A DNA stretch of 13,957 nt from JABDBK01 sp964533645 (GTDB taxonomy: Bacteria; Pseudomonadota; Gammaproteobacteria; DSM-16500): contig CAZHMQ010000050.1 in the NCBI GenBank assembly GCA_964533645.1, positions 1-13,957 on the forward strand. Reading direction: 5' to 3'. The number at the start of each line of letters is the position of its first letter. Position 1 is the stretch's first letter. This document shows, in pieces, positions 8,080 through 13,957 of this stretch. The notes below the pieces were generated by a model. It did not search any database and was not told the origin of the DNA. It saw nothing but the letters and a program-made list of their open reading frames with translations. A program made the translations under genes and the position numbers.

Positions 8080-8145
8080 TCATGCAAGTATTATTTCTAC
8101 CTTACGTTTGTCACCACCATACTGAGTATCCAATATTAATTTCAT
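8080..8145 (-). pseudogene. Stub of a PIN-domain toxin gene after the orphan antitoxin
   Basis: An ATG at 8143-8145 overlaps the antitoxin stop as ATGA, the usual junction of toxin-antitoxin operons. The frame reads MKLILDTQ, which matches the normal start of PIN toxins (M-x-L-L-L-D-T-H/N), including the first catalytic Asp. It then becomes YGGDKRKVEIILA and stops after 21 codons at 8080-8082. The remaining hundred-odd residues of a PIN domain are absent, because the ureohydrolase gene starts 45 bases further on. I infer that an internal or 3' deletion removed the toxin. The match is only eight residues, but its junction position makes chance less likely. Confidence 0.55.
8087..8114 (-). promoter_or_regulatory. 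Candidate promoter for the ureohydrolase gene
   Basis: On the minus strand GTGACA (8109-8114) and AATACT (8087-8092) are spaced by 16 bases and lie about 50 bases before the ureohydrolase ATG. They match the sigma-70 consensus at five and four of six positions. The element lies inside the toxin stub, so a promoter may have been gained or exposed when the toxin was lost. Read-through from the antitoxin promoter is an alternative. Confidence 0.35.
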
Positions 8146-8381
8146 TTTTCAGCATCCCACTCAAGATCAATAGGTCCTACAATATCTTCAGAAGTAGAAG
8201 CTGTATCTTTAAGACATCCAAAATAATTTACAGGCCCCTCTGTAATAGGTATTAATTTTGCAAAAGGTTTGCCACGTTTAGTGATAATGTAACTTACATG
8301 TTGATCATGAACAGTATTTATTAAGTGCAAACATTCAGCTTTAAATTGTGCTGCTGGTATGGAACGATTGGTTTTGGTCAT
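8142..8381 (-). CDS. Orphan Phd/YefM-family antitoxin
   Basis: The 79-residue protein has the family plan. Its N-terminal DNA-binding fold contains SIPAAQFKAECLHLINTV (7-24) and the strand-turn YIITKRGKPFAKLIPI (31-46). The C-terminal tail ends DIVGPIDLEWDAEK, the toxin-binding type found in antitoxins paired with PIN toxins. These proteins neutralise a partner toxin and repress their own promoter. No intact toxin adjoins it; only a 21-codon stub remains downstream. The antitoxin frame is complete, so it may have been kept as a regulator, as an anti-toxin against a related toxin elsewhere (the VapC in this window is a distant candidate), or simply not yet lost. The ribosome binding site is weak. 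Confidence 0.85.
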   Translation of the reverse strand: MTKTNRSIPAAQFKAECLHLINTVHDQHVSYIITKRGKPFAKLIPITEGPVNYFGCLKDTASTSEDIVGPIDLEWDAEK

Positions 8382-8403
8382 AGTATATACTCATAATCAT
8401 CTT

Positions 8404-8442
8404 AATATGACCATATTTATAAATATTTTGTACAATAGTCAA
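8404..8442 (-). promoter_or_regulatory. Promoter and likely operator of the orphan antitoxin
   Basis: On the minus strand TTGACT (8437-8442) and TATAAA (8416-8421) are 15 bases apart and lie some 35 bases before the antitoxin start. Between them is TGTACA (8429-8434), the core sequence known to be bound by E. coli YefM. A second inverted repeat, AATATG-AC-CATATT (8404-8417), overlaps the -10 box. This arrangement fits autorepression by the Phd/YefM-type protein. Just upstream, CTCGAC occurs twice at a ten-base period (8446-8451, 8456-8461). Confidence 0.5.
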
Positions 8443-8468
8443 GTGCTCGACATGACTCGACAGAGCTT

Positions 8469-8488
8469 TTATTCAAGATATTGAATAA
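8469..8488 (-). terminator. Weak hairpin after the YqjE-like gene
   Basis: TTATTCAA and TTGAATAA form eight perfect base pairs around a four-base loop, starting nine bases beyond the stop of the membrane-protein gene. The stem is AT-rich and followed on the minus strand only by AAGCTC, without a T-run. It may be a weak terminator or a chance palindrome. Confidence 0.25.
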
Positions 8489-8496
8489 GAATAAAA

Positions 8497-8886
8497 TTAT
8501 AAATCGTTGTAAATATTACGCGCTTCGTCGATGAGTTGATGCGTTTCGGGGAGTAATAATCTTTTTTTATGTTTCATTATCTTAATGGAAATGATGACTA
8601 ATAAGATGAGATTGACGCCAATCAAAGTAAGAAGAATGAATGGTATGGGCCATTGCAGAGAATATAAATAAACAAATAACATTGCTAACATACATAGCCA
8701 GATAGAAGTCAATAATAAAGCAGATATGATGGTGAGCATCAAGATACTTACTAGACTTCTTCCGGCTAAGCGTGCTTCAAATCCTATAATTGATACTATT
8801 TTTCCTATTAAACTCAATAGGGTGGGCACACCAATGACTAAATTGATAAGAGCTCTGCCTAGGGTAGGTTTTTTTCGCTTAGTCAT
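8497..8886 (-). CDS. Small two-TM membrane protein, YqjE-like
   Basis: The 129-residue product has a basic N-terminus, an amphipathic stretch (about 11-40), two strongly hydrophobic segments (about 46-75 and 80-104) with a short turn at QWPIP, and a polar C-terminal helix. This layout and its place just downstream of a DUF883 gene recall E. coli YqjE, a holin-superfamily-III-like protein encoded after YqjD. The assignment rests on topology and context rather than strong sequence motifs. AAGGA lies about 14 bases before the ATG, a loose spacing. The function of YqjE is not established; a role beside the ribosome-associated YqjD at the inner membrane is only inferred. Confidence 0.65.
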   Translation of the reverse strand: MTKRKKPTLGRALINLVIGVPTLLSLIGKIVSIIGFEARLAGRSLVSILMLTIISALLLTSIWLCMLAMLFVYLYSLQWPIPFILLTLIGVNLILLVIISIKIMKHKKRLLLPETHQLIDEARNIYNDL

Positions 8887-8916
8887 GAGTAAATACCATC
8901 CTTGGTGTTGGTTTAA

Positions 8917-9198
8917 TTAACGGCGACCTTTTACACGTTTTTTTCGCATTAATCCTAAAGCTAAACCTAGCGCTGCGGCAACTGCCATAGCTTTATAGGG
9001 TTGTTTGCGAACTTTGAGCGCAACATTTTCTTGAAGACCTGTTGCTGTATCTTTTACATTTTCGTAGGATTCAGAGAGTGCATTTCGAGCCTGGCCACCC
9101 ATGTCTCTTGCGGTCAATGCTATGATGGCTTTTAGTTTTTCGATATCGTTTCTGATAAGACCATGACCGTTTCTGGTCCTTGTGGTGTGTTTAGACAT
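8917..9198 (-). CDS. DUF883 (YqjD/ElaB-like) C-tail-anchored protein
   Basis: The 93-residue protein has a basic start, a long helical region (about 17-62, containing ALSESYENVKD) and a C-terminal QPYKAMAVAAALGLALGLM anchor followed by a basic cluster. This is the DUF883 plan of E. coli YqjD, ElaB and YgaM, inner-membrane proteins that bind ribosomes in stationary phase. GGAGGAAG stands six bases before the ATG, a strong ribosome binding site. The gap to the YqjE-like gene is 30 bases, so the pair is likely one operon. In E. coli these genes are RpoS-dependent; whether that holds here cannot be seen. Confidence 0.8.
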   Translation of the reverse strand: MSKHTTRTRNGHGLIRNDIEKLKAIIALTARDMGGQARNALSESYENVKDTATGLQENVALKVRKQPYKAMAVAAALGLALGLMRKKRVKGRR

Positions 9199-9243
9199 GA
9201 TACTTCCTCCGATTTATTGTTATGTGATATCGCATACATAATC

Positions 9244-9249
9244 ATTATA
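9244..9249 (-). promoter_or_regulatory. Candidate -10 box for the DUF883 operon
   Basis: An exact TATAAT on the minus strand lies about 45 bases before the DUF883 start. No TTGACA-like box is found 16-18 bases upstream, which would be compatible with an alternative or activator-dependent promoter. The rest of the 248-base divergent gap (9199-9446) shows nothing firm apart from a weak TATACT (9409-9414) toward acnA. Confidence 0.3.
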
Positions 9250-9446
9250 CCTCTTTCTTAAAGTATTGTGTGGTATAGGTGGCTTAACATATGAACAGTA
9301 ATGCGATTTAAGGGTGAAATATAAACACATGAATGATGTTTTTTTCCGATGAGAAAAGATGCATGCGGTCACGCTAAAGTGAGGTGGCAAGTAGGTATAG
9401 GGTTGGTTTATACTTGACCCCAAGATTTGTTTATAGGGAGTTTAAG

Positions 9447-12272
9447 ATGAAAGATAAGGATAGGTCGCCTCAAAAAAAGATGGAAATCATCAATGAATCT
9501 TCAGAAGAATCTTTTCCAGCCAGTGATGCACCGAGTTGGGCTGCGCATAATCAACAGCATATCAACCATCATGAAGATGAACATGCTAAGCCTATTGAAA
9601 ATTTTTCATTAAAAACTCATAAAACGTTAAAGGTTAATGGCGAAGAATACCATTATTATAGTTTGCCTGATGCTGAAAAAGCAGGACTGAAAGGTTTATC
9701 AAAACTGCCTGTTACCTTAAAAATTCTTTTAGAAAATTTAATTCGTTATGAAGATGGTCATACCGTAACATTTGACGATATTACAGCTGTGATTGATTGG
9801 TTAGAATATAAATCATCGAGCAGAGAAATAGCTTATCGGCCAACACGCGTTTTAATGCAAGACTTTACTGGTGTTCCTGCTGTCGTTGATCTTGCAGCTA
9901 TGCGTGCAGCAATGAAAGCATTGGGCGGTAATCCTGAAAAAATCAATCCGCTTTCACCTGTTGATTTGGTGATTGATCATTCCATACAAGTGGATGCTTT
10001 TCTCACCAAAGATGCCATCGTAACAAATGCAAACATGGAAATGGAAAGAAATTATGAACGTTATGAATTTTTGCGTTGGGGTCAGCAAGCATTTCAAAAT
10101 TTTAGTGTAGTACCACCTGATACAGGTATTTGTCATCAAGTCAATTTAGAATATTTGGCTAAAACTATTTGGTCTAGTAAAAAAGACGGTAAACAATATG
10201 CTTATCCAGATACTTTAGTTGGAACGGATAGTCATACGACTATGATTAATGGTTTAGGTGTATTAGGGTGGGGAGTAGGTGGTATAGAAGCAGAAGCTGC
10301 TATGCTAGGTCAACCTATATCTATGTTAATTCCCGAAGTGATAGGTGTTAAATTAACTGGTAAATTAAATGAAGGTATCACTGCAACTGACTTAGTATTA
10401 GAAGTGACTCATCTTTTACGAAAAAAAGGGGTGGTTGGTAAGTTTGTTGAATTTTATGGCCCTGGTTTAAATGAATTAAGCATTGCGGATAGAGCAACGA
10501 TTGGAAATATGTCACCTGAATATGGTGCGACATGCGGATTTTTTCCCATTGATAACGCTACTTTAGAATATTTAAAGTTAAGCGGACGAGATACACAAAC
10601 TATAGCTCTTGTTGAGGCTTATGCAAAAGCGCAAGGTTTATGGCATGACGCATCCCATCCTGCGCCCGTATTTACGGATATTGTTGAGCTGGATTTAGCG
10701 ACTATCAAACCTTGTATGGCAGGTCCTAAGCGGCCGCAAGATAATGTTACATTGCCTAATATTATAGAAGCTTTTGATAAGTTATTAAAAGAGAATGGAC
10801 GTATCGCAGAAAAATCAACATCTTTTGCAACAGAAGCAGAGTATGCTTTGCATCATGGCGATGTTGTCATTGCCGCTATTACCAGCTGCACAAATACTTC
10901 TAATCCTAGTATTTTGATGGCAGCAGGGCTTCTTGCCAAAAAAGCAATTGAAAAAGGCTTGCGTCGTAAACCTTGGGTGAAAACTTCATTTGCGCCAGGT
11001 TCGCAAGTCGTTACAAAGTATTTAGAAAAAGCTGGATTGCAAACCTATCTTGACCAATTAGGGTTTAGTTTGGTCGGCTATGGATGCACGACTTGTATTG
11101 GCAACTCAGGTCCATTACCCGATGTTGTGGCTAATGCAGTGACAAAACATGATTTGACAGTTTCAGCAGTATTATCTGGCAACCGTAATTTTGAAGGTCG
11201 TATTCATCCACAAGTTAAAGCTAATTGGTTGGCATCACCGCCTCTAGTTGTTATTTTTGCGTTAACAGGCACTGTATCCATTGATGTTACAAAAGAACCG
11301 ATTGGAAATGATGCGGAAGGTAAGCCAGTGTATTTAAAAGAGCTTTGGCCAACAAATGCAGAAATTGCACGTGAAGTAAGTTTAGTTTCACAGAAAATGT
11401 TTCATCAAACGTATGATGAAATTTTTTCAGGATCATCTGAATGGCGTGCCATGGAAATTCCACAATCAAAAACCTATGTTTGGCAAGATACTTCGACCTA
11501 TATTCAACATCCTCCTTTTTTTGAAGGTATGGGTATCGCGCCTGATAAATTATCGGATATTAAACAGGCAAATATTTTAGTGTTGTTAGGCGATAGTATT
11601 ACCACCGATCATATTTCTCCTGCGGGTTCTTTTAAGGCGGATTGTCCTGCAGGAAAATATTTATTAAGTAAGGGCATTGCTGCAAAAGATTTTAATTCTT
11701 ATGGAGCGCGTCGGGGAAATCATGAAGTCATGATGCGCGGAACTTTTGCTAACATTCGTATTCGAAATGAAATGGTTCCTGGTGTAGAAGGTGGATTTAC
11801 TAAGCATATTCCAAGCGGAGAAATGTTATCTATTTTTGATGCTGCTATGCGGTATAAAAATGAAAAAATACCATTGGTAGTGATAGCAGGTAAAGAATAT
11901 GGATCAGGATCGTCACGCGATTGGGCGGCAAAAGGACCTAAATTATTAGGTGTATATGCAGTCATTGCAGAAAGTTTTGAACGCATTCATCGTTCCAATC
12001 TCATCGGCATGGGCATTATACCGTTAGAATTTATAGAAGGGGTCACGCGTAAAACATTAAATTTGAATGGTTCAGAAAAAATTGATGTTCTGGGATTAAA
12101 TGAGCAAATGAAACCTCGCATTAAGCTGAAAGCTGTCATTCGACGATCCGATGGATCATCTCTCGAGATTGAGTTGCATTCACGTATTGATACATGGAAT
12201 GAGGTCGAATATTACAAGCAAGGCGGCATATTGCAGCATGTGATGAGAAAAATATTGAAAGAAGGAAAATGA
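9447..12272 (+). CDS. acnA: Aconitate hydratase AcnA with unusual N-terminal extension
   Basis: The enzyme interconverts citrate and isocitrate and can hydrate 2-methyl-cis-aconitate, the step between PrpD and PrpB. Its [4Fe-4S] ligands are Cys481 (SCTNTS), Cys547 and Cys550 (GCTTCIG). The swivel domain carries GSGSSRDWAAKGP with Arg824. The ATG at 9447 is chosen because AGGGAG lies six bases before it; the in-frame ATG at 9384 has no such site. The product is 941 residues, while AcnA proteins are usually about 890. The excess is residues 1-52, a polar His/Glu-rich segment with ESFPASDAPSW (21-31), a motif otherwise seen in short uncharacterised proteins. Canonical AcnA sequence starts near FSLKTHKTLKVNG (53). 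No ATG, GTG or TTG start occurs between Met12 and that point, so the extension must be translated. Confidence 0.94.
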   Translation: MKDKDRSPQKKMEIINESSEESFPASDAPSWAAHNQQHINHHEDEHAKPIENFSLKTHKTLKVNGEEYHYYSLPDAEKAGLKGLSKLPVTLKILLENLIRYEDGHTVTFDDITAVIDWLEYKSSSREIAYRPTRVLMQDFTGVPAVVDLAAMRAAMKALGGNPEKINPLSPVDLVIDHSIQVDAFLTKDAIVTNANMEMERNYERYEFLRWGQQAFQNFSVVPPDTGICHQVNLEYLAKTIWSSKKDGKQYAYPDTLVGTDSHTTMINGLGVLGWGVGGIEAEAAMLGQPISMLIPEVIGVKLTGKLNEGITATDLVLEVTHLLRKKGVVGKFVEFYGPGLNELSIADRATIGNMSPEYGATCGFFPIDNATLEYLKLSGRDTQTIALVEAYAKAQGLWHDASHPAPVFTDIVELDLATIKPCMAGPKRPQDNVTLPNIIEAFDKLLKENGRIAEKSTSFATEAEYALHHGDVVIAAITSCTNTSNPSILMAAGLLAKKAIEKGLRRKPWVKTSFAPGSQVVTKYLEKAGLQTYLDQLGFSLVGYGCTTCIGNSGPLPDVVANAVTKHDLTVSAVLSGNRNFEGRIHPQVKANWLASPPLVVIFALTGTVSIDVTKEPIGNDAEGKPVYLKELWPTNAEIAREVSLVSQKMFHQTYDEIFSGSSEWRAMEIPQSKTYVWQDTSTYIQHPPFFEGMGIAPDKLSDIKQANILVLLGDSITTDHISPAGSFKADCPAGKYLLSKGIAAKDFNSYGARRGNHEVMMRGTFANIRIRNEMVPGVEGGFTKHIPSGEMLSIFDAAMRYKNEKIPLVVIAGKEYGSGSSRDWAAKGPKLLGVYAVIAESFERIHRSNLIGMGIIPLEFIEGVTRKTLNLNGSEKIDVLGLNEQMKPRIKLKAVIRRSDGSSLEIELHSRIDTWNEVEYYKQGGILQHVMRKILKEGK

Positions 12273-12277
12273 CAGTA

Positions 12278-12332
12278 GGGCTTGTTTACAATTCGCTAGG
12301 CTGGGCCAGCATAGTAGAATTGTACACAGCCC
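12278..12332. repeat. Long nested palindrome after acnA
   Basis: The left arm (12278-12294, GGGCT then TACAATTC) pairs with the right arm (12317-12332, GAATTGTA then AGCCC) with one bulge. Inside, CTA pairs with TAG, and GCTG (12300-12303) with CAGC (12307-12310). Nearly all 55 bases fold into one hairpin starting five bases after the acnA stop. It lacks a T-run, so it may act as an mRNA 3' stabiliser or be a mobile palindromic repeat rather than a plain terminator. Confidence 0.6.
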
Positions 12333-12340
12333 GTAGTGAG

Positions 12341-12369
12341 TTGTGTTCCTACAAACATAACTGTATATT
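12341..12369 (+). promoter_or_regulatory. Candidate promoter for the nuclease gene
   Basis: TTGTGT (12341-12346) and TATATT (12364-12369) are separated by exactly 17 bases and lie about 30 bases before the GTG start. They begin eight bases after the palindrome that follows acnA, so the nuclease gene is probably transcribed separately. Confidence 0.45.
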
Positions 12370-12399
12370 GCAACCCATTAATCATTAGGAAGTTAAGTC

Positions 12400-13248
12400 G
12401 TGCAAAAATTAAAATCTATGTTATTAGTTTTTCTTCTTGTATTACTGCCTTTATGTTCTTATTCCTGGAATGCCTTAGGTCACATGGTGATTGCACAAAT
12501 TGCATATGATCAACTGAATCCAAATGTTAAAACTAAAGTTGATAAAATGATTGCCGATTTAAGTAAAGAATATCCTTATAACACCTCATTTTATCAATTA
12601 GGTCCATGGGCCGATTATCTGCGTATACAAAAAATTGATATTTATTCGCATTGGCATTATGTTGATTTACCCTTTAGTAAAGATGGAACACCTCTAAAAA
12701 ATTTAGATAACACTGATAACATTGTATGGGCCATCGATCAAATAGAACCTATTATTGCTAATCCAAAAGCTAATGCTTTTGAAAGAGCTAGGTTTTTAGC
12801 TTTTTTAGTTCATGTCGTAGGGGATATTCATCAGCCTTTGCATACCACCAGTCGTATTTCAGTAAAAAATCCTGATGGAGATCAAGGAGGTAATCTTTAT
12901 TTTGTTAAATTTCCAGCGTCGCATCCGAAAACTATTCCATTACATAAATTATGGGATCAAGGAATTGATATTTTTACAGGCCCATCCACATCCGCCAATG
13001 TGGTAACATTGAGTAATGAAATTACTTCACTTTATCCAAAAAAATATTTTGATGTAAAAATAACAGACTTAAAAGCGATAAATTGGGCGCAAGAAGGTTT
13101 TCAAAACGTCACTACTGTTGTTTATTCAACCCCAGAAAACCAACTTCCATCGGAGGCTTATTTACAAACGAGCCGCCAATTAGTGCAAGAAGAAGTGGCA
13201 TTGGCGGGTTATCGCTTGGCGGCTGTCTTAAATCAATTGTTAGACTAG
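12400..13248 (+). CDS. Secreted S1/P1-type zinc nuclease
   Basis: The 282-residue protein starts at GTG with AGGAAG seven bases upstream. Residues 1-22 are a signal peptide (Lys-rich start, Leu/Val core, LCSYS). Cleavage after Ser22 would expose Trp23, and in this family the N-terminal Trp itself binds zinc. The other ligands of the three-zinc site are in place: His28, Asp72 (PWAD), His86 (HYVD), His138 and Asp142 with His148 (LVHVVGDIHQPLH), and His182 and Asp186 (LHKLWD). Spacing matches nuclease P1. Such enzymes cut single-stranded RNA and DNA and remove 3' phosphates outside the cytoplasm; some bacterial relatives act as phospholipase C. A nutrient-scavenging or host-directed role is inferred only. 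It converges on the OsmC gene. Confidence 0.9.
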   Translation: MQKLKSMLLVFLLVLLPLCSYSWNALGHMVIAQIAYDQLNPNVKTKVDKMIADLSKEYPYNTSFYQLGPWADYLRIQKIDIYSHWHYVDLPFSKDGTPLKNLDNTDNIVWAIDQIEPIIANPKANAFERARFLAFLVHVVGDIHQPLHTTSRISVKNPDGDQGGNLYFVKFPASHPKTIPLHKLWDQGIDIFTGPSTSANVVTLSNEITSLYPKKYFDVKITDLKAINWAQEGFQNVTTVVYSTPENQLPSEAYLQTSRQLVQEEVALAGYRLAAVLNQLLD

Positions 13249-13254
13249 GGGTAA

Positions 13255-13321
13255 TTATTCAGCAGTTGCCACAGGTCTAATCGTGCCCGTGCCTGCACGA
13301 TCTGTGGCAACCGTTGAATAA
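13255..13321. repeat. 67-base nested palindrome between convergent genes
   Basis: Twenty-base arms (13255-13274 and 13302-13321) match at 18 positions; both mismatches can form G-U pairs on one RNA strand. Inside, ATCGTGC (13280-13286) pairs perfectly with GCACGAT (13295-13301) around an eight-base loop, with a five-base bulge on the left. It fills nearly all the gap between the nuclease and OsmC stops and is richer in GC than its surroundings. No T-run flanks it, so it is either a bidirectional 3'-end hairpin or a dispersed repeat. Confidence 0.7.
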
Positions 13322-13327
13322 ATACGT

Positions 13328-13804
13328 TTAATGTATAGTAATTTCTATTTCTGCCAGCACTGGTTTCACATGCACTACGGTTTTTACCGAATTAGTAATA
13401 AAACAATTCGCATGAGCTTTTTCGAGTAATTGACGCAATACAGAAACTTCGGGCTGTTGATTCATGGGAAAAGTAATTTCAGGATGCAAGGTGACTTCAG
13501 TGACAGATATTTTGCCTTCAGGATTTTTTGCAAGCTCGCCTGTAGCTTTATCGATATAACTATCCACAGTAATACCTTTGGTTGCGGCAACTGCGAGAAA
13601 AGTTAACATAAAGCAACTCGAAATAGCCGCGACTAACATTTCTTCGGGATTAGCGAGGCTTGGTTCACCAAGGTATTCTGGTGCAGCACTTACTTCGGTG
13701 GTGGATCCACCCGAAAAATGAACAGTATGCGCTCTGTTGTATGTTTTATAATTAAAATCTTTGGTGGTGCGTTTCCATGCTATATTGATGACGTGAGTTG
13801 ACAT
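13328..13804 (-). CDS. OsmC/Ohr-family protein
   Basis: The 158-residue product has the OsmC fold signature: the first reactive Cys64 in AAISSCFMLTFLAVAA, at the start of the central helix, and the second Cys134 in KAHANCFITNS. These two cysteines reduce organic hydroperoxides in the family. LANPEEMLVAAISSC resembles the YfcK/OsmC-like branch more than classic Ohr, whose motif differs, so the subfamily is left open. GGAG precedes the ATG by about five bases. It appears to be a single-gene unit with its own promoter and may respond to oxidative or osmotic stress, as is usual for the family; nothing in the upstream region identifies the regulator. Confidence 0.88.
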   Translation of the reverse strand: MSTHVINIAWKRTTKDFNYKTYNRAHTVHFSGGSTTEVSAAPEYLGEPSLANPEEMLVAAISSCFMLTFLAVAATKGITVDSYIDKATGELAKNPEGKISVTEVTLHPEITFPMNQQPEVSVLRQLLEKAHANCFITNSVKTVVHVKPVLAEIEITIH

Positions 13805-13837
13805 AGTGTCTCCATTCTATTTGTACCAAATGGACGC

Positions 13838-13846
13838 ATTATAGCA
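13838..13846 (-). promoter_or_regulatory. Extended -10 promoter of the OsmC-family gene
   Basis: TGCTATAAT on the minus strand is a perfect extended -10 element (TG-n-TATAAT) about 34 bases before the start codon. The -35 region is only a weak TTTATT-like match, which extended -10 promoters tolerate. Beyond it, to the window end, I see nothing I can assign. Confidence 0.5.
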
Positions 13847-13957
13847 GCAGTAGGATATGAATAAAATGGATAGCTGCGTTATATACTTCGCGCGGTCATA
13901 ATTTGAGGTTTTTTGGATGTGATATATTTATAATTTTTGTGGGGCAAGTGACCGATA

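Noticed and set aside
8469..8488. Strong intrinsic terminator after the YqjE-like gene
   Set aside because: The stem is only eight AT-rich pairs and no T-run follows on the transcribed strand, so it is kept only as a low-confidence hairpin.
9220..9423. 67-codon open frame on the minus strand in the acnA/DUF883 divergent gap
   Set aside because: Its composition is not protein-like and it overlaps the likely promoters of both flanking genes; no ribosome binding site or family resemblance.
9384..9446. Upstream ATG adding 21 residues to aconitase
   Set aside because: No ribosome binding site precedes it, whereas AGGGAG lies six bases before the ATG at 9447.
9447..12272. AcnD (Fe-S 2-methylcitrate dehydratase) instead of AcnA
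   Set aside because: A prpD gene is already present, prpF is absent, the gene is outside the prp unit, and the N-terminal domain reads like AcnA.
13255..13321. CRISPR repeat, tRNA or attachment site
   Set aside because: There is a single copy with no spacers, no cloverleaf with acceptor CCA, and no integrase nearby; it is a simple nested palindrome.
13847..13957. Start of another gene at the right window edge
   Set aside because: No ribosome binding site with a convincing open frame could be seen in the short remaining sequence.

Overview
The window is AT-rich, densely coding bacterial DNA. Its gene content (CvpA, a prpBCD methylcitrate cluster, AcnA-type aconitase, a YqjD/ElaB-like plus YqjE-like pair, S1/P1 nuclease, OsmC) and low GC suggest a gammaproteobacterium, perhaps a Legionella/Coxiella relative. 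That placement is inferred from family resemblance only. I see no rRNA, tRNA, CRISPR array, transposase or phage gene, and no gene-free stretch longer than about 250 bases.

Layout. Bases 1-1769 (minus) hold most of a patatin/NTE-type phospholipase with an N-terminal cyclic-nucleotide-binding-like domain; its C-terminus lies beyond the window. It is divergent from a CvpA-family membrane protein (1921-2538, plus). Next, on the minus strand, is an apparently intact VapBC-type toxin-antitoxin pair (2604-3247). A long minus-strand metabolic block follows: agmatinase-like ureohydrolase (7007-8035), then prpB, prpC and prpD (6876 down to 3411), tightly packed with translationally coupled junctions. 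Upstream of the ureohydrolase gene is an orphan Phd/YefM-type antitoxin (8142-8381). Its toxin gene appears to survive only as a 21-codon stub. Then come a small two-TM membrane protein and a DUF883 protein (8497-9198, minus). Divergent from these is acnA (9447-12272, plus), encoding an aconitase with an unusual N-terminal extension of about 50 residues. A secreted S1/P1-type nuclease (12400-13248, plus) converges on an OsmC-family protein (13328-13804, minus).

Function. PrpC joins propionyl-CoA and oxaloacetate, PrpD dehydrates 2-methylcitrate, an aconitase rehydrates the product to 2-methylisocitrate, and PrpB cleaves that to pyruvate and succinate. With acnA about 2.5 kb away, the window encodes every step from propionyl-CoA onward. 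No prpE (propionyl-CoA synthetase), prpR regulator, acnD or prpF is present here.

Points of interest are the decayed toxin beside a retained antitoxin whose promoter carries a YefM-like TGTACA core, the SFPASD-motif extension on aconitase, two long nested palindromes at 12278-12332 and 13255-13321, and a cNMP-like domain lacking the usual phosphate-binding arginine. I did not find convincing evidence of a wholly new multi-gene system.
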